A stretch of 64,000 nucleotides of DNA from Vicia villosa (GCF_029867415.1 NW_026705150.1:434001-498000); one strand, 5' to 3'; counted from the stretch's first letter, positions 30,090 to 42,037 are shown. Numbers and translations are program-made. Notes: a model not told the origin generated them from the letters alone.

Positions 30090-32178
30090 CTTCAGGTATT
30101 GGAGTCAGGACACGAACATGTTTAAGATCTATATGAAGATGTCCTTTGAAAGTATCCAAGGTATGCTTAGTCGGAACCACTCGTTCAGCGCGTTTTTTGG
30201 TACTCTCTTGAAGAATTTTGAGAGCATTCCCACACACGAACCAGTTTGGGAAAGGAGGACTTAGAGCCACACCAAAATCAGCACTTGGTAGTGGGGGGAA
30301 TTTTGGAGGATTGAGTTTGAAAGCCACTTCATAACGTAGTTCTGGTCGAACATACGAGGGCAATTTCAACTTATTTAGTTTGGCGGAAAACTTTTCGCGC
30401 AAAGTAACTGCAGCCTCACGAACAGTCCGACTAAGATCATCAGGCCTATAGATAGTTTCAAAGAATTTTTGAAAAGCTTGGATTTCTTTAATATGAGTGG
30501 AAGTACCTTTTTGGAAGTTCTCCTGCACATCATTGAAAGCTGCAGTTAGTTCCTGAGCAAGGCTATCAGCATCAAAAATTTGAGAGCTATAATACTCTGT
30601 CCACCATTGATGAAAATCTGGTGTAGAGTAAAAAGAAGGTTCAAAAGGAATAGGAGAAAGATTGGTGACGTCAACGTATTTGTCGATTTTTTGTTCACAT
30701 TCCTCTTCAGTCAAATACAAAGTGTGGAAACACATGTGGTTCCTTTTCTCATATAAGCACTTGGGTGTTATTTGAGTTAGCCCAAATTGTCTCGAGACCA
30801 AATTCGGTTGATAACACATGAGGATACATTGACCCTTTGATGGTCGAAGACGGTGGGAAAATAATCTTGGAGTCAGAAAGGCTTCCCAAATTTCCATAGA
30901 TTCAGTTTGTTGATCCTGAGATGTTGGCGGAAATTTTCGGGTAAACCATTCAGGACCTATTGTTCTGTGTACAAATGGGGCCATAGAAGGATCGAACTGG
31001 TCACGCCGAGCAAACATCATCGAATACGCCAGGAAATGTTCATGAAGCTTTCCCATTTCCTCTTTTGGAGTTAGGTAAGCTAACCTGGTCCCCTCTATAG
31101 TTCGATTTTTGATTGTGCTATCCTCCTCATTGACATCTCCTCGAAAGGGAAGATGAGTTTCGAATGTAGCGTTAAGCCACAGTTGCAATAGCCAAAAAGG
31201 ACCAGCGTAAAGTAAACTACCAGATTTGAAATTCTTGGTAAGGTTTGCAGCTTCACTAAGGTTTTCATAAAGAGACCCTAGAAGTAGTTGGCTGAGGTTG
31301 AGCTTTTTCCCAGCATGCAATTGATTAGCCATGCAAAGGTACCTTTTCGCAACTTGGATAGACCTTGAACAGAAGGCACATCGTGAAAGCCATAATGCTA
31401 GAAAAGCAATATGCTCTTCATCAGATACTGTCGCTTCAGTGGTAATATGATGCTTCTGGATGAATGCCGTATAAGTGACTTGCAAGTCGTTAAAACCAAT
31501 AGTGTCATTATCCATTTCATTGGGATCGAAGGTTTCACCAGTTGGTCGAAGTCCTGTAATAGCGGCCACGTCAAAAAGCGTGGGGGTAACCATTCCACAT
31601 GGGAGATGGAAGGTGTTGTGAGAAGCATCCCAAAAATGAACCGCTGCTACTAACATGGGTTGGTTGTATTCTAGACCCGTTCTTGACAGTTGAATCAAAT
31701 CGTATATTCCTATTGTTTTCCAGAAGGATCCTTTTTGTTTCTCTACCCTTTCTAGCCAGGCATAGTACAAGTCAGGATCTTTGGCTAAAGGGATTGACCT
31801 AAACACTTTTACAGAATTGGTCATATAGTTTAACCTAATTTTGTTTAAAGCTAAAGGGATTGCGGTTGAAGTTTCCTCAATATTAGCAGATTTGCCTAAA
31901 GGAGAGCGACCGTCTTCATCTATCTTAACTTTGCTAACTAATGGTCTAGTCTTGTAGTAAGCAGGAAAAAACTTATTCATAGATTGGGTACTTTCACTCG
32001 GTAACGGACCCATAAAGGCAAGAGTTTTTCCAGAGAGTTCAAAGGGAATGATTACCTGGGAAGCGTAAATAGCGCGTATTTCTTCAGTATTAGGGTTTGA
32101 AACGAACTCTCGTTCCCCAGAATGTGTTGTTGATTGGAGCTTCAAAGCGGGTTGAAGAACATTTGAAGATGAAGCCAT
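30090..32178 (-). CDS. Antisense PMD gene of B, exon 1 (plant mobile domain)
   Basis: ATG at 32178 (MASSSNVLQPALKLQ) opens 696 codons up to the donor CTGAAG/GTCTGG; unspliced, the frame would stop at 30079. The body matches the plant mobile domain (PF10536, aminotransferase-like; as in MAIN/MAIL proteins): VAAVHFWDASHNTFHLPCG, PTLFDVAAITGLRPTGE (about residues 205-225), HIAFLALWLSRCAFCSRS, LLGSLYENLSEA and GPFWLLQLWLNATFE. PMD proteins occur both in plant genomes and inside Ty3/gypsy and Mutator-like elements, and some host copies act in silencing and meristem maintenance. The gene is transcribed toward pol from just inside the 3' LTR. There is no frameshift in any of five exons, so coding was under constraint until recently. 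Confidence 0.85.
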
Positions 32179-32283
32179 GAAAAAATTTTTTGATTAAAAG
32201 AACAAGATTCTAAAAAGAGTGAAGGTGTTTCAATTTTTTGGTGAAGAAGATGAATGAAAGGCGGTATAGAGACACAAGATCAA

Positions 32284-32292
32284 GTATTTAAA
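32284..32292 (-). promoter_or_regulatory. TATA-like box of the antisense PMD gene
   Basis: Minus-strand TTTAAATAC about 105 bp before ATG 32178, with a pyrimidine-rich leader (catcttcttcaccaaaaa) downstream. Confidence 0.5.
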
Positions 32293-32618
32293 GGTTTAAC
32301 GGAAACCTTTTTAAATCTTTTGGGTAAAGCCCGAGAGACACGTGGCGGCTGGTGATTTAATCCAACGGCGGTCGAATGAGTTAGCTTCACTCCTAGTATG
32401 TAGGAGTAATGATCAGGAAGTAAGGTTAAAACGTGGGAATGTAAGTTATGAGAAGACATCTTTGAAAATGACAAGACGTTTCGGAAACAGTGTTATCAGT
32501 GATTATGACGCTAGTCAGCAGTCTTGGAACTTTCAAAGATCATAAAAACGAAATCTTATAATGACAAGAAACGCCTATTTCTGTTGATTCTCGAAACAGG
32601 CATTTATTGGGGGCAATT
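32293..32618. other. Promoter region of the antisense PMD gene and B polypurine tract
   Basis: Non-coding. The plus-strand attgggggcaattt just before 32619 is the likely polypurine tract. gcccgagagacacgtggcgg (32327-32346) contains ACGTG, a G-box-like core, about 50 bp upstream of the TATA-like box. Confidence 0.5.
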
Positions 32619-33605
32619 TGTTAGCTGAAGATTTCGTTTTATATTATTTGTCCTTCGAAGGAGTTGAGAATCGAAGGAAAGATGGTTACTGATGGCCATC
32701 CCTTAAAAAGTAAAAGAATGGCTACTGATGGTCATGCTTCGAAAAATAAAGACTTCTAAGTTCGATGAAGATAAGTGAACGCTGAAAGATTAATGAAAAC
32801 ATATGTCTTCGGGACTTAGACAAAATTCATAGAATATGTATTCAAGTATTACTACTTAGCGTGTTTTTTAGTAGTGTTTGTTTAATACACTGCCACGCGT
32901 CGAAGATGGACTTAGGCGGGAAGATTTGAAATTCGAAGACGGTTTCGTAACCGTTCAACAACAGATGGCTTCGCTGGAAGTTCTGATGAGAAACGTGGCA
33001 GCAGATTAGTATAGGACCGTTAAGGTCGAAACTAGTATAAATAGGAGTCTTAGTGTTAGGATTCTGTGTGTTCATTTTGTACAAATCACTCACATATTTA
33101 CTCAAGTATCAAGCGTTAAGAGAAAGAGTTCGCTGAGAAAATGTACGTATGACACCACCATTTTAATACATGTGTATTATCCTTTGCTTTTAAATATCTT
33201 TCAGAATTACTGCATTTCGTTTACTTCTTGCCATTTACGTTTCTGCATCTTTACTTTAACGTCATTTACTTTCGAATTACTTTCATGCTATTTACTTTCA
33301 AAGTCTTTTATATTTCTGCAGTTTAAGATTCTTTACGTTTCAATTGTCCTTTTAATTTTTTATGTTATGTCACTTCGATGAAGTCACATTTATATGTAAC
33401 AAAGTGATTGTCAAGACTATTTGTTCTGTTAATCGAACAGCGCTTATTGAAGAAGACAAATAATGAATATGGTTCGGACAAACATTGATAACAATCTTCT
33501 TGACTATGTGTCCTAGGATCAATCTAGTCGATCCTGCAAGTAACCAAATCATATTTATTATAGTTTGGAAGACTAGCGGTTGTTTACCGGAAATCACCGT
33601 AAACA
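32619..33605 (+). repeat. Element B right LTR
   Basis: 987 bp, followed by the ctact duplication at 33606-33610. TATA box at 33036-33044. Confidence 0.97.
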
Positions 33606-33610
33606 CTACT

Positions 33611-35422
33611 ATGTTTATGTTTATACATTCTTTTACAAAACTTTTTCTTCCATTTGCTTTCTCTATCAAACTTGTGTTTTATGCAAAGATTGGAGGGAGG
33701 ATGATGACAACGAAATACCCAAGTTGTTGAACTGTATGCTTTCAAATAAAAACTTTGCTGATGATGTACAGGCATTGTTTCAATTCCCAAACACTGGAGA
33801 AATAAGGAATTTAATCCCTTGTCAACCCCTCTGAGCCTTCGAAGTTGGAGTTTCTTTCTGTATGAAAAAACCCGCATTTTAAACCTGGGGCAGGGTAGTT
33901 CTCAGTTAATTTGGCTGTGCATTCTATTTTAAGAGAATCATTCAGTACACCTTTCAACAAGTGCTTCAATCGCAAGTTTTCCTCCGCATACATCAAAGAA
34001 ATGTTGGAGATGTCAATTAAAAGCCAATGATGGTTCATCTTAATCATTAAGCAAGGCAGTCACTATCTTTCAAAAAAAAATGTATCAAAAAATGTATACA
34101 AAGAAAAGCCTGCTAAGTCAAAACCAAAAATGATGACTTAGGCAAAAATAAGGGCATCCCGCTGACTGTAAGTTCAAAATAAACAGTTCAGGCAAAAGTT
34201 AGGGATATATAAAAAGAAAAGATGAAAAAAGAGAAGTCAATAAATTCCCCAAACAACAAAATGTTGTGATATCAAAAGGAAGAAGTGATCGCCATCTCAA
34301 AAGTTCTCTTTGCTTGTGAAATATCATCATTATCAAAGGTGCAATTCCAGAAGTCGCTTGGAACCTGAATGCATAAGTTGAATTAACTGAGTTTTAGGAC
34401 TGGAGATCATCACGAAGATGGGGTGGGTACAATCAAATTTTGAGCCTTATATCCTTTGTTTCTAAAACCGTGAACCTGGCCACGTTATAACCTTTAAAAG
34501 ACCTAATTGAAGCAAGGTTTGTTTGAAAGCATACTACAACAAGGTTGCGTAAGCTGACTCCCATGAGATTTTCCAATCATTTGTTTGATATCATGCCTTT
34601 GCTTTATCTTTCACTTTGAATGTCTTAACCTTTTGTTTTTACCAATGATTCCATTTCCTTTACATCAATAATATCATTTCAATAATGACTTTGATTTCAA
34701 AAATATTCTTTGAGCATTGCATTAAAATTACCATTCTTGAATGAACATTTTATTTGTAAGTAAGCACTCATCTTTCAGGAAGTTCAAACAGTCGAGAAAC
34801 TTGATCAGTGATCCTATCAAGGGCACATTATTTCAAGATCCTATTGTTCAGATGTTCAGTCAAGATTTGTTGATCAGAATATCCTTTCAAGACTTATACT
34901 GGGGCAAGCCATCCCAACATGCCTTTCAAGAATTGAAGCCATGATCAGTTCATCCCCAATACATTTCAGCTGAAGCCATGATCAGTTAACTTGCAACAAT
35001 TAGTGAATCAGGGGCAATCTTCTTCAGTAATCCCCAAGCAGTTTTATCAGCCCTTCTCAAAGGATCATTGTTTTGATACAGTTACCAGTGTAATAGAAGT
35101 ATGTCCAAGCATCTTCTTCGTAAGCAGAATTGGCAGAGTTCCCGTGTTGAGGAATCGAGTTCCTTTCGTGCCTCACAAAAGAGTCTACCTCAGTTGTAAC
35201 AAACAATTGCATTGCATTGATCATATATCATGCATAGAGAAATTCAACATCATGCATACTCATTTGCATTTTTTGAGGTCCTGTTGCTATCAACATCTTC
35301 ACCTTGAGATCAAAGTCCAACTTACTTGGCACCTATCCAAAACAGATACTTGTTTGTCTTGTCCGTCTAGTGTTGTTCCTAGATGTATCTTTTCTTCTTT
35401 CAGTGTCATTCCTAAAAGATTT
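33611..35422 (+). other. Element A 3' untranslated region shared with element C, no gene
   Basis: From about 33690 to 34540 this is clearly related to 50620-51460 in C. Shared words include gatgtacaggcattgtttcaatt, ggggcagggtagttctcagt, ctattttaagagaatcattc, gcatcccgctgactgtaag and acagttcaggcaaaagttaggg (shown in parts). Only short chance ORFs exist (e.g. 34991-35467, 158 codons, not conserved in C). Confidence 0.75.
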
Positions 35423-35873
35423 CAATCATGTTTTATCTTGATTGTCTCTAATCATGCTTTATCCTGATCACTGCCACCATGTTTTATCTTGGTTCCCTTC
35501 AATCATGTTTTATCTTGATTGTCTCTAATCATGCTTTATCCTGATCACTTTCGACCGTGTTTTATCTTGGTTACCTTCAATCATGTTTTATCTTGGTTGT
35601 CATTTGATGTTGCTTCGTCCATGCTTTATCTTGAACGTCTCTGATACATTCTTCCCAAATGTTCAAATCATGCTTTACCTTGATTGACCTTGGTGTTACC
35701 TAATCATGTTTTACCTTGATTGTCATTTGGTATTTTTTCAATCATGTTTTACCTTGATTGTCATTTGATATTGTCCAATCATGTTTTACCTTGATATTCA
35801 TTTTGATGTAGCCACATTCATGTAGGCCTCAGATATTCTCTTCTCGAAGTTCAATCATGTTTTATCTTGAAAG
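35423..35873 (+). repeat. Hairpin array in element A 3' UTR (about 13 units)
   Basis: Repeated core atgttttatctt / atgctttacctt flanked by complementary arms: caatca...tgattg (35423), atca...tgat (about 35453), acca...tggt (about 35475), cgt..ca...tg..acg (about 35619) and others. Arms differ between units yet stay complementary in most. Unit spacing is about 25-28 bp in the first part and 40-50 bp later. The array ends about 265 bp before the right LTR. Confidence 0.8.
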
Positions 35874-36138
35874 CTTCTGTCGAGAGTTTTTTTCTTTTGT
35901 GAAGTCCGATTCTATTCCTAGATGACGTATACCTTTTCCCCCAGTGGCATCCTTTCTTATCTCCCCAGTGGTGTTATACTCCTCTTTATTCCATAATCAT
36001 ACTTGATGCATCCATTAGCATCGCATTATACCTTAGGTTCAAAAATTGTGTGTTTTATATTTAAGTCTCTTCAATTACGTCGAGCTGAGGATTTTAACCC
36101 TCACATCTCCGGAAAGAAGAAACTTAAATAGGGGCATC
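35874..36138 (+). other. Element A 3' terminus with polypurine tract
   Basis: Non-coding. Ends ggaaagaagaaacttaaataggggcatc, where the purine-rich tract around 36110-36137 primes plus-strand synthesis. C ends similarly (aacaggggcagc). Confidence 0.6.
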
Positions 36139-39100
36139 TGTCATACCCCAATTTTTGACCCTAAGATCATACATCATTTGCATTCAATCATCAATCAAGA
36201 GCACCATTATGATGCTTTATCTTTGATACTGTGATTATCTCTGAGGGGAATTATCGAGCATTTATAGCCTTTTTATTTGTTTATACTAACCAAAAAAATC
36301 AAAAATATATGTTTTGTCTCTTTTGTTTATATTTTGTAGGAAAAAGATCGGGCAAAAATCAAAACAGTGCAAGAAAACAGTTTTTTGAAATTTTCAATAT
36401 GGAAATCGATTTACCCCTGTGGGAAATCGATTTCCTGTGCGCAAAATTCAAAAAAAATATAAGGAGGGAAGCTTGACATCATTTTGGCACCTTTTTATTT
36501 GATCATTTTATCAATTTTCCACCTCATCAAAATTAACTCATTCATTAAACCCACTTTAACCTCATTTTACCATTTTTACCATTTAATTGCCACTTTAATC
36601 ACCAATTAAACACAAGTTAATCACCAAACACAAAAAGACCAATTTGCCACTACTCTTGCTCCAATTCTATAAATAGAGCCTTCTACTCTCTCATTTCTCA
36701 AGCTTGGAGAGCCAAAAAATTGCTTGCAAATTCATTTCTCACCCTTTCCAAAACCCTCACCCAAAGTTCATTTTCATAAGATTAGTAAGGTTCACATTGA
36801 ATCTTGCTAATTTTGAACTAAGCCTCCTACATTTCACTCTTTTCTTTGATTGTTCATCTCCATACTTGAAGGATCTACACTTTGTGCTTGTTCTTGAAGC
36901 TACTTCAACACTTTAATTCAAGAATTGGTAAATTCCTCAATTCTAAGATGTAGATCTTTGTTGCTTGTGTTCAATGCATCTTTGATGCTATATTGGTGCT
37001 ATTTGATGGTGATTTGATGGAAAATTCGTGCTCCTATGGATATGTGATCATAAGGTGTTTGTATGTTTGCTTAAGTCAAGTTTTATGCCTCCTAATGCTG
37101 ATTTTTTGAATGCTGCGTGCAGGAAATCGATTTCCCTCTGTAGGAAATCGATTTCCACCTTATTTTTTTCAAAATTTGAACTCTGCACTCAGGAAATCGA
37201 TTTCCTACAGAGGTAAATCGATTTCCTGCTGGCAGAATGTGTTTTTTTGCCTTTTTTATGCTTGTTTTGGCTTCCTACTTCCTCCATTTCATTAATATCA
37301 TTGGATCTAGGATGTTGATAAGTTTGAAATGACCTAATCCATAATATTAGATGAATGATATTAATGATAATGTGAGTTGATTATCTTTTATGAATTTTAT
37401 TCTTCTTCCTCCATTTCATTAATATCATTGGATCTAGGATGTTGATAGGTTTGAAAGAACCAAATCCATAATATTAGATGAATGATATTACTGATAGTGT
37501 GAGTTGATTATCTTTATGCATTTTATCTTCTCCTTCTCCTTTTTTTCTTTTGATCGATGAAAGTCTTAATACTTTGAGAATTCTTATGGATTCTTAGTAA
37601 AGACTAGATCGTTACCTATTTTCTTTTCGTGCGGTATTGCTTTCGGAAGGCGATCTACATATCGTTTTTCTCGCATGCATTAGCACATAAAGTTTTGACC
37701 GGCCTCGTTGTAGGGTGATTTCTACATAAATCACTTGGCGATCTGCTTAACATAGTGCAATATTTCGTGTCCCGAATAAAAAAGATCAAATATGGAAGAG
37801 AATTGTATGCGGTTGATTTAAGACTTGTGGAGGTTTTTATCGTGTAGTCGCTATGATTCTATCAAGCTTCTGATAAACCCCATTGAATTTAAATCCGAGT
37901 ACATCATTCACTCACCATAGATCTTCCTACTAACTTTGATAACATACTTGACACGTTTCAAGATGGTTATCTTTAACACTTAACAACTAACTTTAATTTC
38001 CGCACCTTTACTATACCGCTCTTTATATTACCGCTCTTTATATTTCTTGCTTTATCGCTTTACTTTATCATTTCATCATATTTACCTTCCGTCATTTTCT
38101 CTTTGTCCACTTGGACATATGTTTATGTTTCCGTTTTTTTTTCTTTTGTCCATTTGGACCATACTTTAATTTTTCGCTAAAACACTAATAAATAACCAAA
38201 ATCTAAAAAATACATAAGGCTCTCTTTGGACTATCGGTTACTATCCCTAGCGCTTTGGAGATTCGGACTTATGGACCTAGTACCTCTGGACTCATTCTAT
38301 TACTATCCTGTGATTGTTCTGTCTGTCCGGCATTGTTCTGTTGTATGTTTATGTGTGCAGGTATTTCCTTGAAAGCCCTTGATGGTTAATTCCAAGGCAT
38401 TGATATAAGGATTTTACCCGAAAACAGCCGTTACTCTGCACGATTTTCGTCAGAATCTTAATGTGCTTAATGAAAAATGGTGCTAAGACAATAAGTTCAT
38501 CTGGATCCCCAAGTGTTAATGTGTTGGTATTGATAAATCCAAAGGATGGGAAAACTACCTTGGCTCTTAATGTCAAGTGTTGGCTTCTTATTCGGTTAGA
38601 CCGTTTCTTTCCTTAGCTTTTATTTTATGCATTAGGTTAGCCTCTTCATCTCCTCCCATTCTTAAATTTTCAAAATCTTCTCCCTTTTTCCAAAATATTC
38701 TTATGTTTGCAAACCTTTTCAAAACCTTTTCTCAAAAAATATCTTTCGCCCTTAGTGGCTTTTCTTCAAAAGTTTAGACACCGTTAATTGTCGAAACGAG
38801 TGGTTATACCCCACGATTTTGAAATTGATTGATAATAACGAGATCTTTTCCGCGTGAGAGAGCTAGTGGCATACTCGTTGATCTTATCCGAGTTGGCGCC
38901 CTTCTTTCATTTGCGATGCAAAGAACTTGTTTGTTCTCATGCTCAAGATCAATGGCTGAGTATTTCTCTCTAACGACAACAAAGTGTTTATTCGTTTTAA
39001 AAACTTTTTTCCCAAAAGCGGAACTACATTAGCTCTGACTTCTCCATTGCACCGAGGAGGTATGTAGGCCCAAAGCTTAACGCTTTGCCGAGCTTATTTT

Positions 39101-39368
39101 AAAAATAAAACAAACTCTTTTTTAGCACACACACACAGATTTTCAAAAAGGTTCCTGTGGAGTACCACAGATATGAGGGGTGCTTAAAACCTTCCCCTCA
39201 TATAATCAACACCCGTACCTGAGATCTCTTTCTTGTTTTTAAAACAAAACTTTGGGTTTTACGTTCTTTTCCCTTTCCCTTTGAAAAAATAAAGTGCGGT
39301 GGCGATTTCAAACGGAATATTGATTCGAGTCAATCCCATGGCTTCGATGTCAGATTTTCCCCGCTACA
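36139..39368 (+). repeat. Element A right LTR, uninterrupted
   Basis: 3230 bp, TGTCATACCCC to CCGCTACA, followed by gaatg. TATAAATAG at 36668-36676. Contains the 37-bp inverted repeat (37120-37228), the tandem hairpin units and a PBS-like TGGCGATTTC near 39300. Confidence 0.97.
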
Positions 39369-39788
39369 GAATGATGTGTTTTTATCTATTTTTGTTTATC
39401 GTCTGCATTTTGTAATTTGCTTTGGACAATGAATAAAGTCTTGTTGCCTTATGTTGTTAGCGTTTTTATTAGTTTAGGAGGTTCGCTCGATTATGATGTT
39501 TTGGTCGCCAAGTGTGTGGAACTATGGTCGACTGCCGGGGGCAAATGCCTGGCAAGGGTGAGTCTCAGGCCCCGTTGTACTGAGTTCCAAGTCTCATGGT
39601 GTGAATGGTCCCCTCACGAGCGGGGTGTTATGTCGTCGTGGTACTTGCATACGACGGGGATGCTCGGTATTCGGGCCCTCCCGAATGACAAGGAGTCCAC
39701 TTGATTAAAGGAGCAGGCTTCTGTCGTTTTGTATTATTATGAGATGCTCAGCATGTAACGTGTCGCACCTGTATTTCAAGCGTTTTTC
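39369..39788. other. D sequence between antisense ORF and integrase end
   Basis: Resumes D after element A. AATAAA at 39432-39437 may serve the small antisense ORF on the + strand. The rest is non-coding and GC-richer than the inserted elements. On the minus strand it is the 3' side of pol. Confidence 0.5.
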
Positions 39789-40890
39789 TCAGCTGTAGTA
39801 TTGCTTGAGTTTTTCAGCGTTCCAAGGTCGAGCGAGTTCTTCTCCTTGTGAGTTTTCTAAGTAGTAAGCCCCATTTTCTGTCTTTGCTTGGACGCGATAG
39901 GGGCCTTCCCAGTTCGCGGCTAGCTTGCCTTCATGAGAATCTTTGTGGTTTCTTTTGAGGACTAGACTTTCCACTTCGAATTCTCGTCTGATGACTTTCA
40001 CGTCGTGTCTTAGAGCGATTGTTTGTTTGAGCGAGGCTTCGCGTATAGCAGCTCCTGTTCGAATTTCTTCTACTAGGTCAAGCTCTTCTCGGATGGCCTC
40101 AAGATTGGCCTCTTCTTCAAGGGGTTCCTCGATACGCCTGGTGGGCACGTGTACCTCGACGGGGATCACGGCTTCTGTCCCGTACGTAAGCCGAAAAGGA
40201 GTCTCCCCGGTGGTAGAATATGGGGTGGTACGATAGGCCCAGAGGATGTTGTGCAGTTCCTCGACCCATCCCTTTTTGATTTTGTCTAACCTCCTTTTGA
40301 GGCCCCTTAGGATAACTCTGTTAGTGGCTTCGGCTTTCCCGTTTGTCTGGGGGTGTTTGACCGATCCGAAGTGCTATTTAGTTCCTAATTTTGTGACGAA
40401 TTCTTGGAAGCGTCTGTCGGTGAACTGGGTGTCGTTGTCGGTGATGATAGCCAGGGGCACTCCGAACCGAGTGAGGATGTTTCTCTTATAGAAATGCCGT
40501 ACGTTCATGGATGTGATTTTGGCCAATGGTTTGGCCTCAATCCATTTGGTGAAGTAGTCGACGACGACTATGAGGTATTTATTTTGGTTGCTTCCTGTCA
40601 CGAATGGTCCGAGGAGGTCCATGCCCCACCACGCAAACGGCCAGGGAGATGACAAAGATTTGAGCTCATTGGGGGGTGCGAGGTGCATGTCCCCGAAGCG
40701 CTGGCACTTGTCGCATTTCTTTACGTATTCTTTCGCGTCGTGCTGCATGGTGGGCCAGTAGTATCCTGCTCGGAGCGCTTTCTTGGCGAGGGACCTTCCC
40801 CTAGGTGTTGGGAGTTGATTCCTTCGTGTATTTCTCAGAGTATGTGAGGGGTTGTGCCTTCGTCTACGCACTTAAGGAGGGGAATGGAGA
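39789..40890 (-). pseudogene. D integrase, with nonsense and frameshift
   Basis: Minus strand. The zinc-binding part reads AGYYWPTMQHDAKEYVKKC and CDKCQRFG (about 40680-40790). The catalytic core has WGMDLLGPF, IITDNDTQFTDRRF and GKAEATNRVILRGLKRRL, with D, D and E present. TAG at 40374-40376 interrupts after LGTK. A one-base indel near 40797-40805 shifts SQHLG to GRSLAKK. The C-terminal tail EGPYRVQAKTENGAYYLENS (GPY/F type) ends at 39789. The enzyme is recognisable but cannot be made. Confidence 0.85.
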
Positions 40891-42037
40891 ACCCTCATAG
40901 ATATAATCGTTTTTCGACTAGGACGTACGAGCAAGCTCTTCTTCTGATGACGGAAGCCTTTTTGGGTTCGTTTGGCAGGAGATTGCTCGTCAGATAGTTG
41001 TATACGGGGGTAATCCAGCAGGATGTGTATTCGACCGCGTTCACGTGTGTTAGTCCGGTCGGAGGTTTGGTGCTGGGCCTGGGTAGTATCTCTTCGATCA
41101 CGGACTTGTTGCCTCCCTTTTTCCTTGTGCTGGCCAGCTTTGATAGAACATCTGCCCGGGAATTGTGTTCCCTCGGGATATGCCTTACCTTGGCGTTTTT
41201 GAACCGGGCCATCCTCTCGCGTACGAAGTTCAAGTATTATTCGAGGTGGTCGCTTTTGACTTGATATTCACCCAAGATGTGGGATGCTACCAGTTGGGAA
41301 TCGGTGAACACTTCGATTTCCTCGGCTTCCAGGCCGTTAGCGAGGCGTAGCCCCGCGAGTAGCACCTCGTACTCGGCTTGATTGTTGGAGGTCAGAAAAG
41401 ATATGGAGAGTGATACTTCTATTAGGGTTCCCTCTTCGTTCTCTAAAATGATACCTGCTCCGCTTCTAGACGAGCTTGACGCTTTGTCTACATACATGGT
41501 CCATTTTCGGGCGTCGTAGGTCGTTCTCTCGGGGAAAGCCATTTCGGCGACGAAGTCCGCTGGAACTTGTGCTTTGAGAGCTTTTCTCCCTTCGTATTTG
41601 ATGTCGAACTCCGAAAGTTCTTGCGACCAGCGGAGCATTTTTCCTGCCATGCTAGGACGTCCAAGTAGTTGCTTTATAGGTTGCTCGGTTCGCACGACTA
41701 TGGTGTGTGCTAGGAAGTAGTGTCTCAGCCTTCTGGCCGCGGTGATTAGTGCGAGTGCGACTTTCTCGATCTGCTGGTACCTGGCCTCGGGGCTCTGGAG
41801 TGCTTTGCTCGTGAAATAGATGGGCCTCTGGCCCTCTGGGGTTTCTTGGATGAGGGCAGCGCTGACAGCTTTGGAGGCCACACCGAGGTAGAGGTAGAGG
41901 GTTTCTCCGTTCTCAGGCCTCGAGAGGACATGTGGGCAAGAGAGAGCTTGCTTGAGGTGGGAGAGGGCGCGCTCTCATTCGTCTGTCCATTCGAAAGTGG
42001 TTTCCTTACGTAGGAGTTTGAAAAGGGGAAGGGCGTG
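40891..42037 (-). pseudogene. D RNase H and second (Tat-type) RNase H, with stops
   Basis: Minus strand. The RT-linked RNase H (about 42030-41590) reads YLYLGVASKAVSAALIQE, RPIYFTSKALQSPEARYQQ and KMLRWSQELSEFDIKYEGR, with TGA at 41975-41977 (TDE*ERAL). The second RNase H (about 41510-41090) reads WTMYVDKASSSSRSGAGI, NNQAEYEVLLAGLRLA, TDSQLVASHILGEY and SRADVLSKLAS, so the four acidic residues are there. Stops at 41237-41239 (HLE*YLNF) and 40895-40897 (RLYL*). Most breaks can be explained by single C-to-T or G-to-A changes. Confidence 0.85.

Larger units (their letters stand above)
17934..33605 (+). mobile_element. Element B: Tat-clade Ty3/gypsy element with two antisense genes
   Basis: 15.7 kb, with 987-bp LTRs (17934-18920, 32619-33605) starting TGTTAGCTGAAG and ending CCGTAAACA, and a perfect duplication ctact (17929-17933, 33606-33610). 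The LTRs differ by eye at four positions. The interior holds gag-protease, a bridging ORF, RT-RNase H-aRNase H-integrase, then two genes on the opposite strand. The dual RNase H and the antisense gene region place it in the Tat clade. Pol has a late nonsense mutation and the antisense gene has one stop, so this copy may not be autonomous now. Confidence 0.95.
2391..39368 (+). mobile_element. Element A: non-autonomous Ogre/Tat-type LTR retrotransposon with gag only
   Basis: Bounded by TG...CA LTRs of 3230 bp each and a perfect 5-bp duplication gaatg (2386-2390 and 39369-39373). The left LTR is split by the copia element, the internal region by element B. Net size is about 11.8 kb: two LTRs plus a 5.3-kb interior with leader, one intact 502-codon gag and a long 3' untranslated region. 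There is no protease, RT or integrase, so it must use proteins of an autonomous relative. This layout fits what has been called TR-GAG in plants. By-eye LTR comparison gives about 16 substitutions and 2 single-base indels. Confidence 0.93.

Noticed and set aside
30079..32178. Host PMD gene unrelated to the transposon
   Set aside because: It lies wholly within B between pol and the 3' LTR, inside a perfect target duplication with 0.4% LTR divergence, so it moved as part of B.
34991..35467. 158-codon ORF in A 3' UTR
   Set aside because: It starts from a non-conserved ATG, overlaps the hairpin array, and is not present in the related C region.
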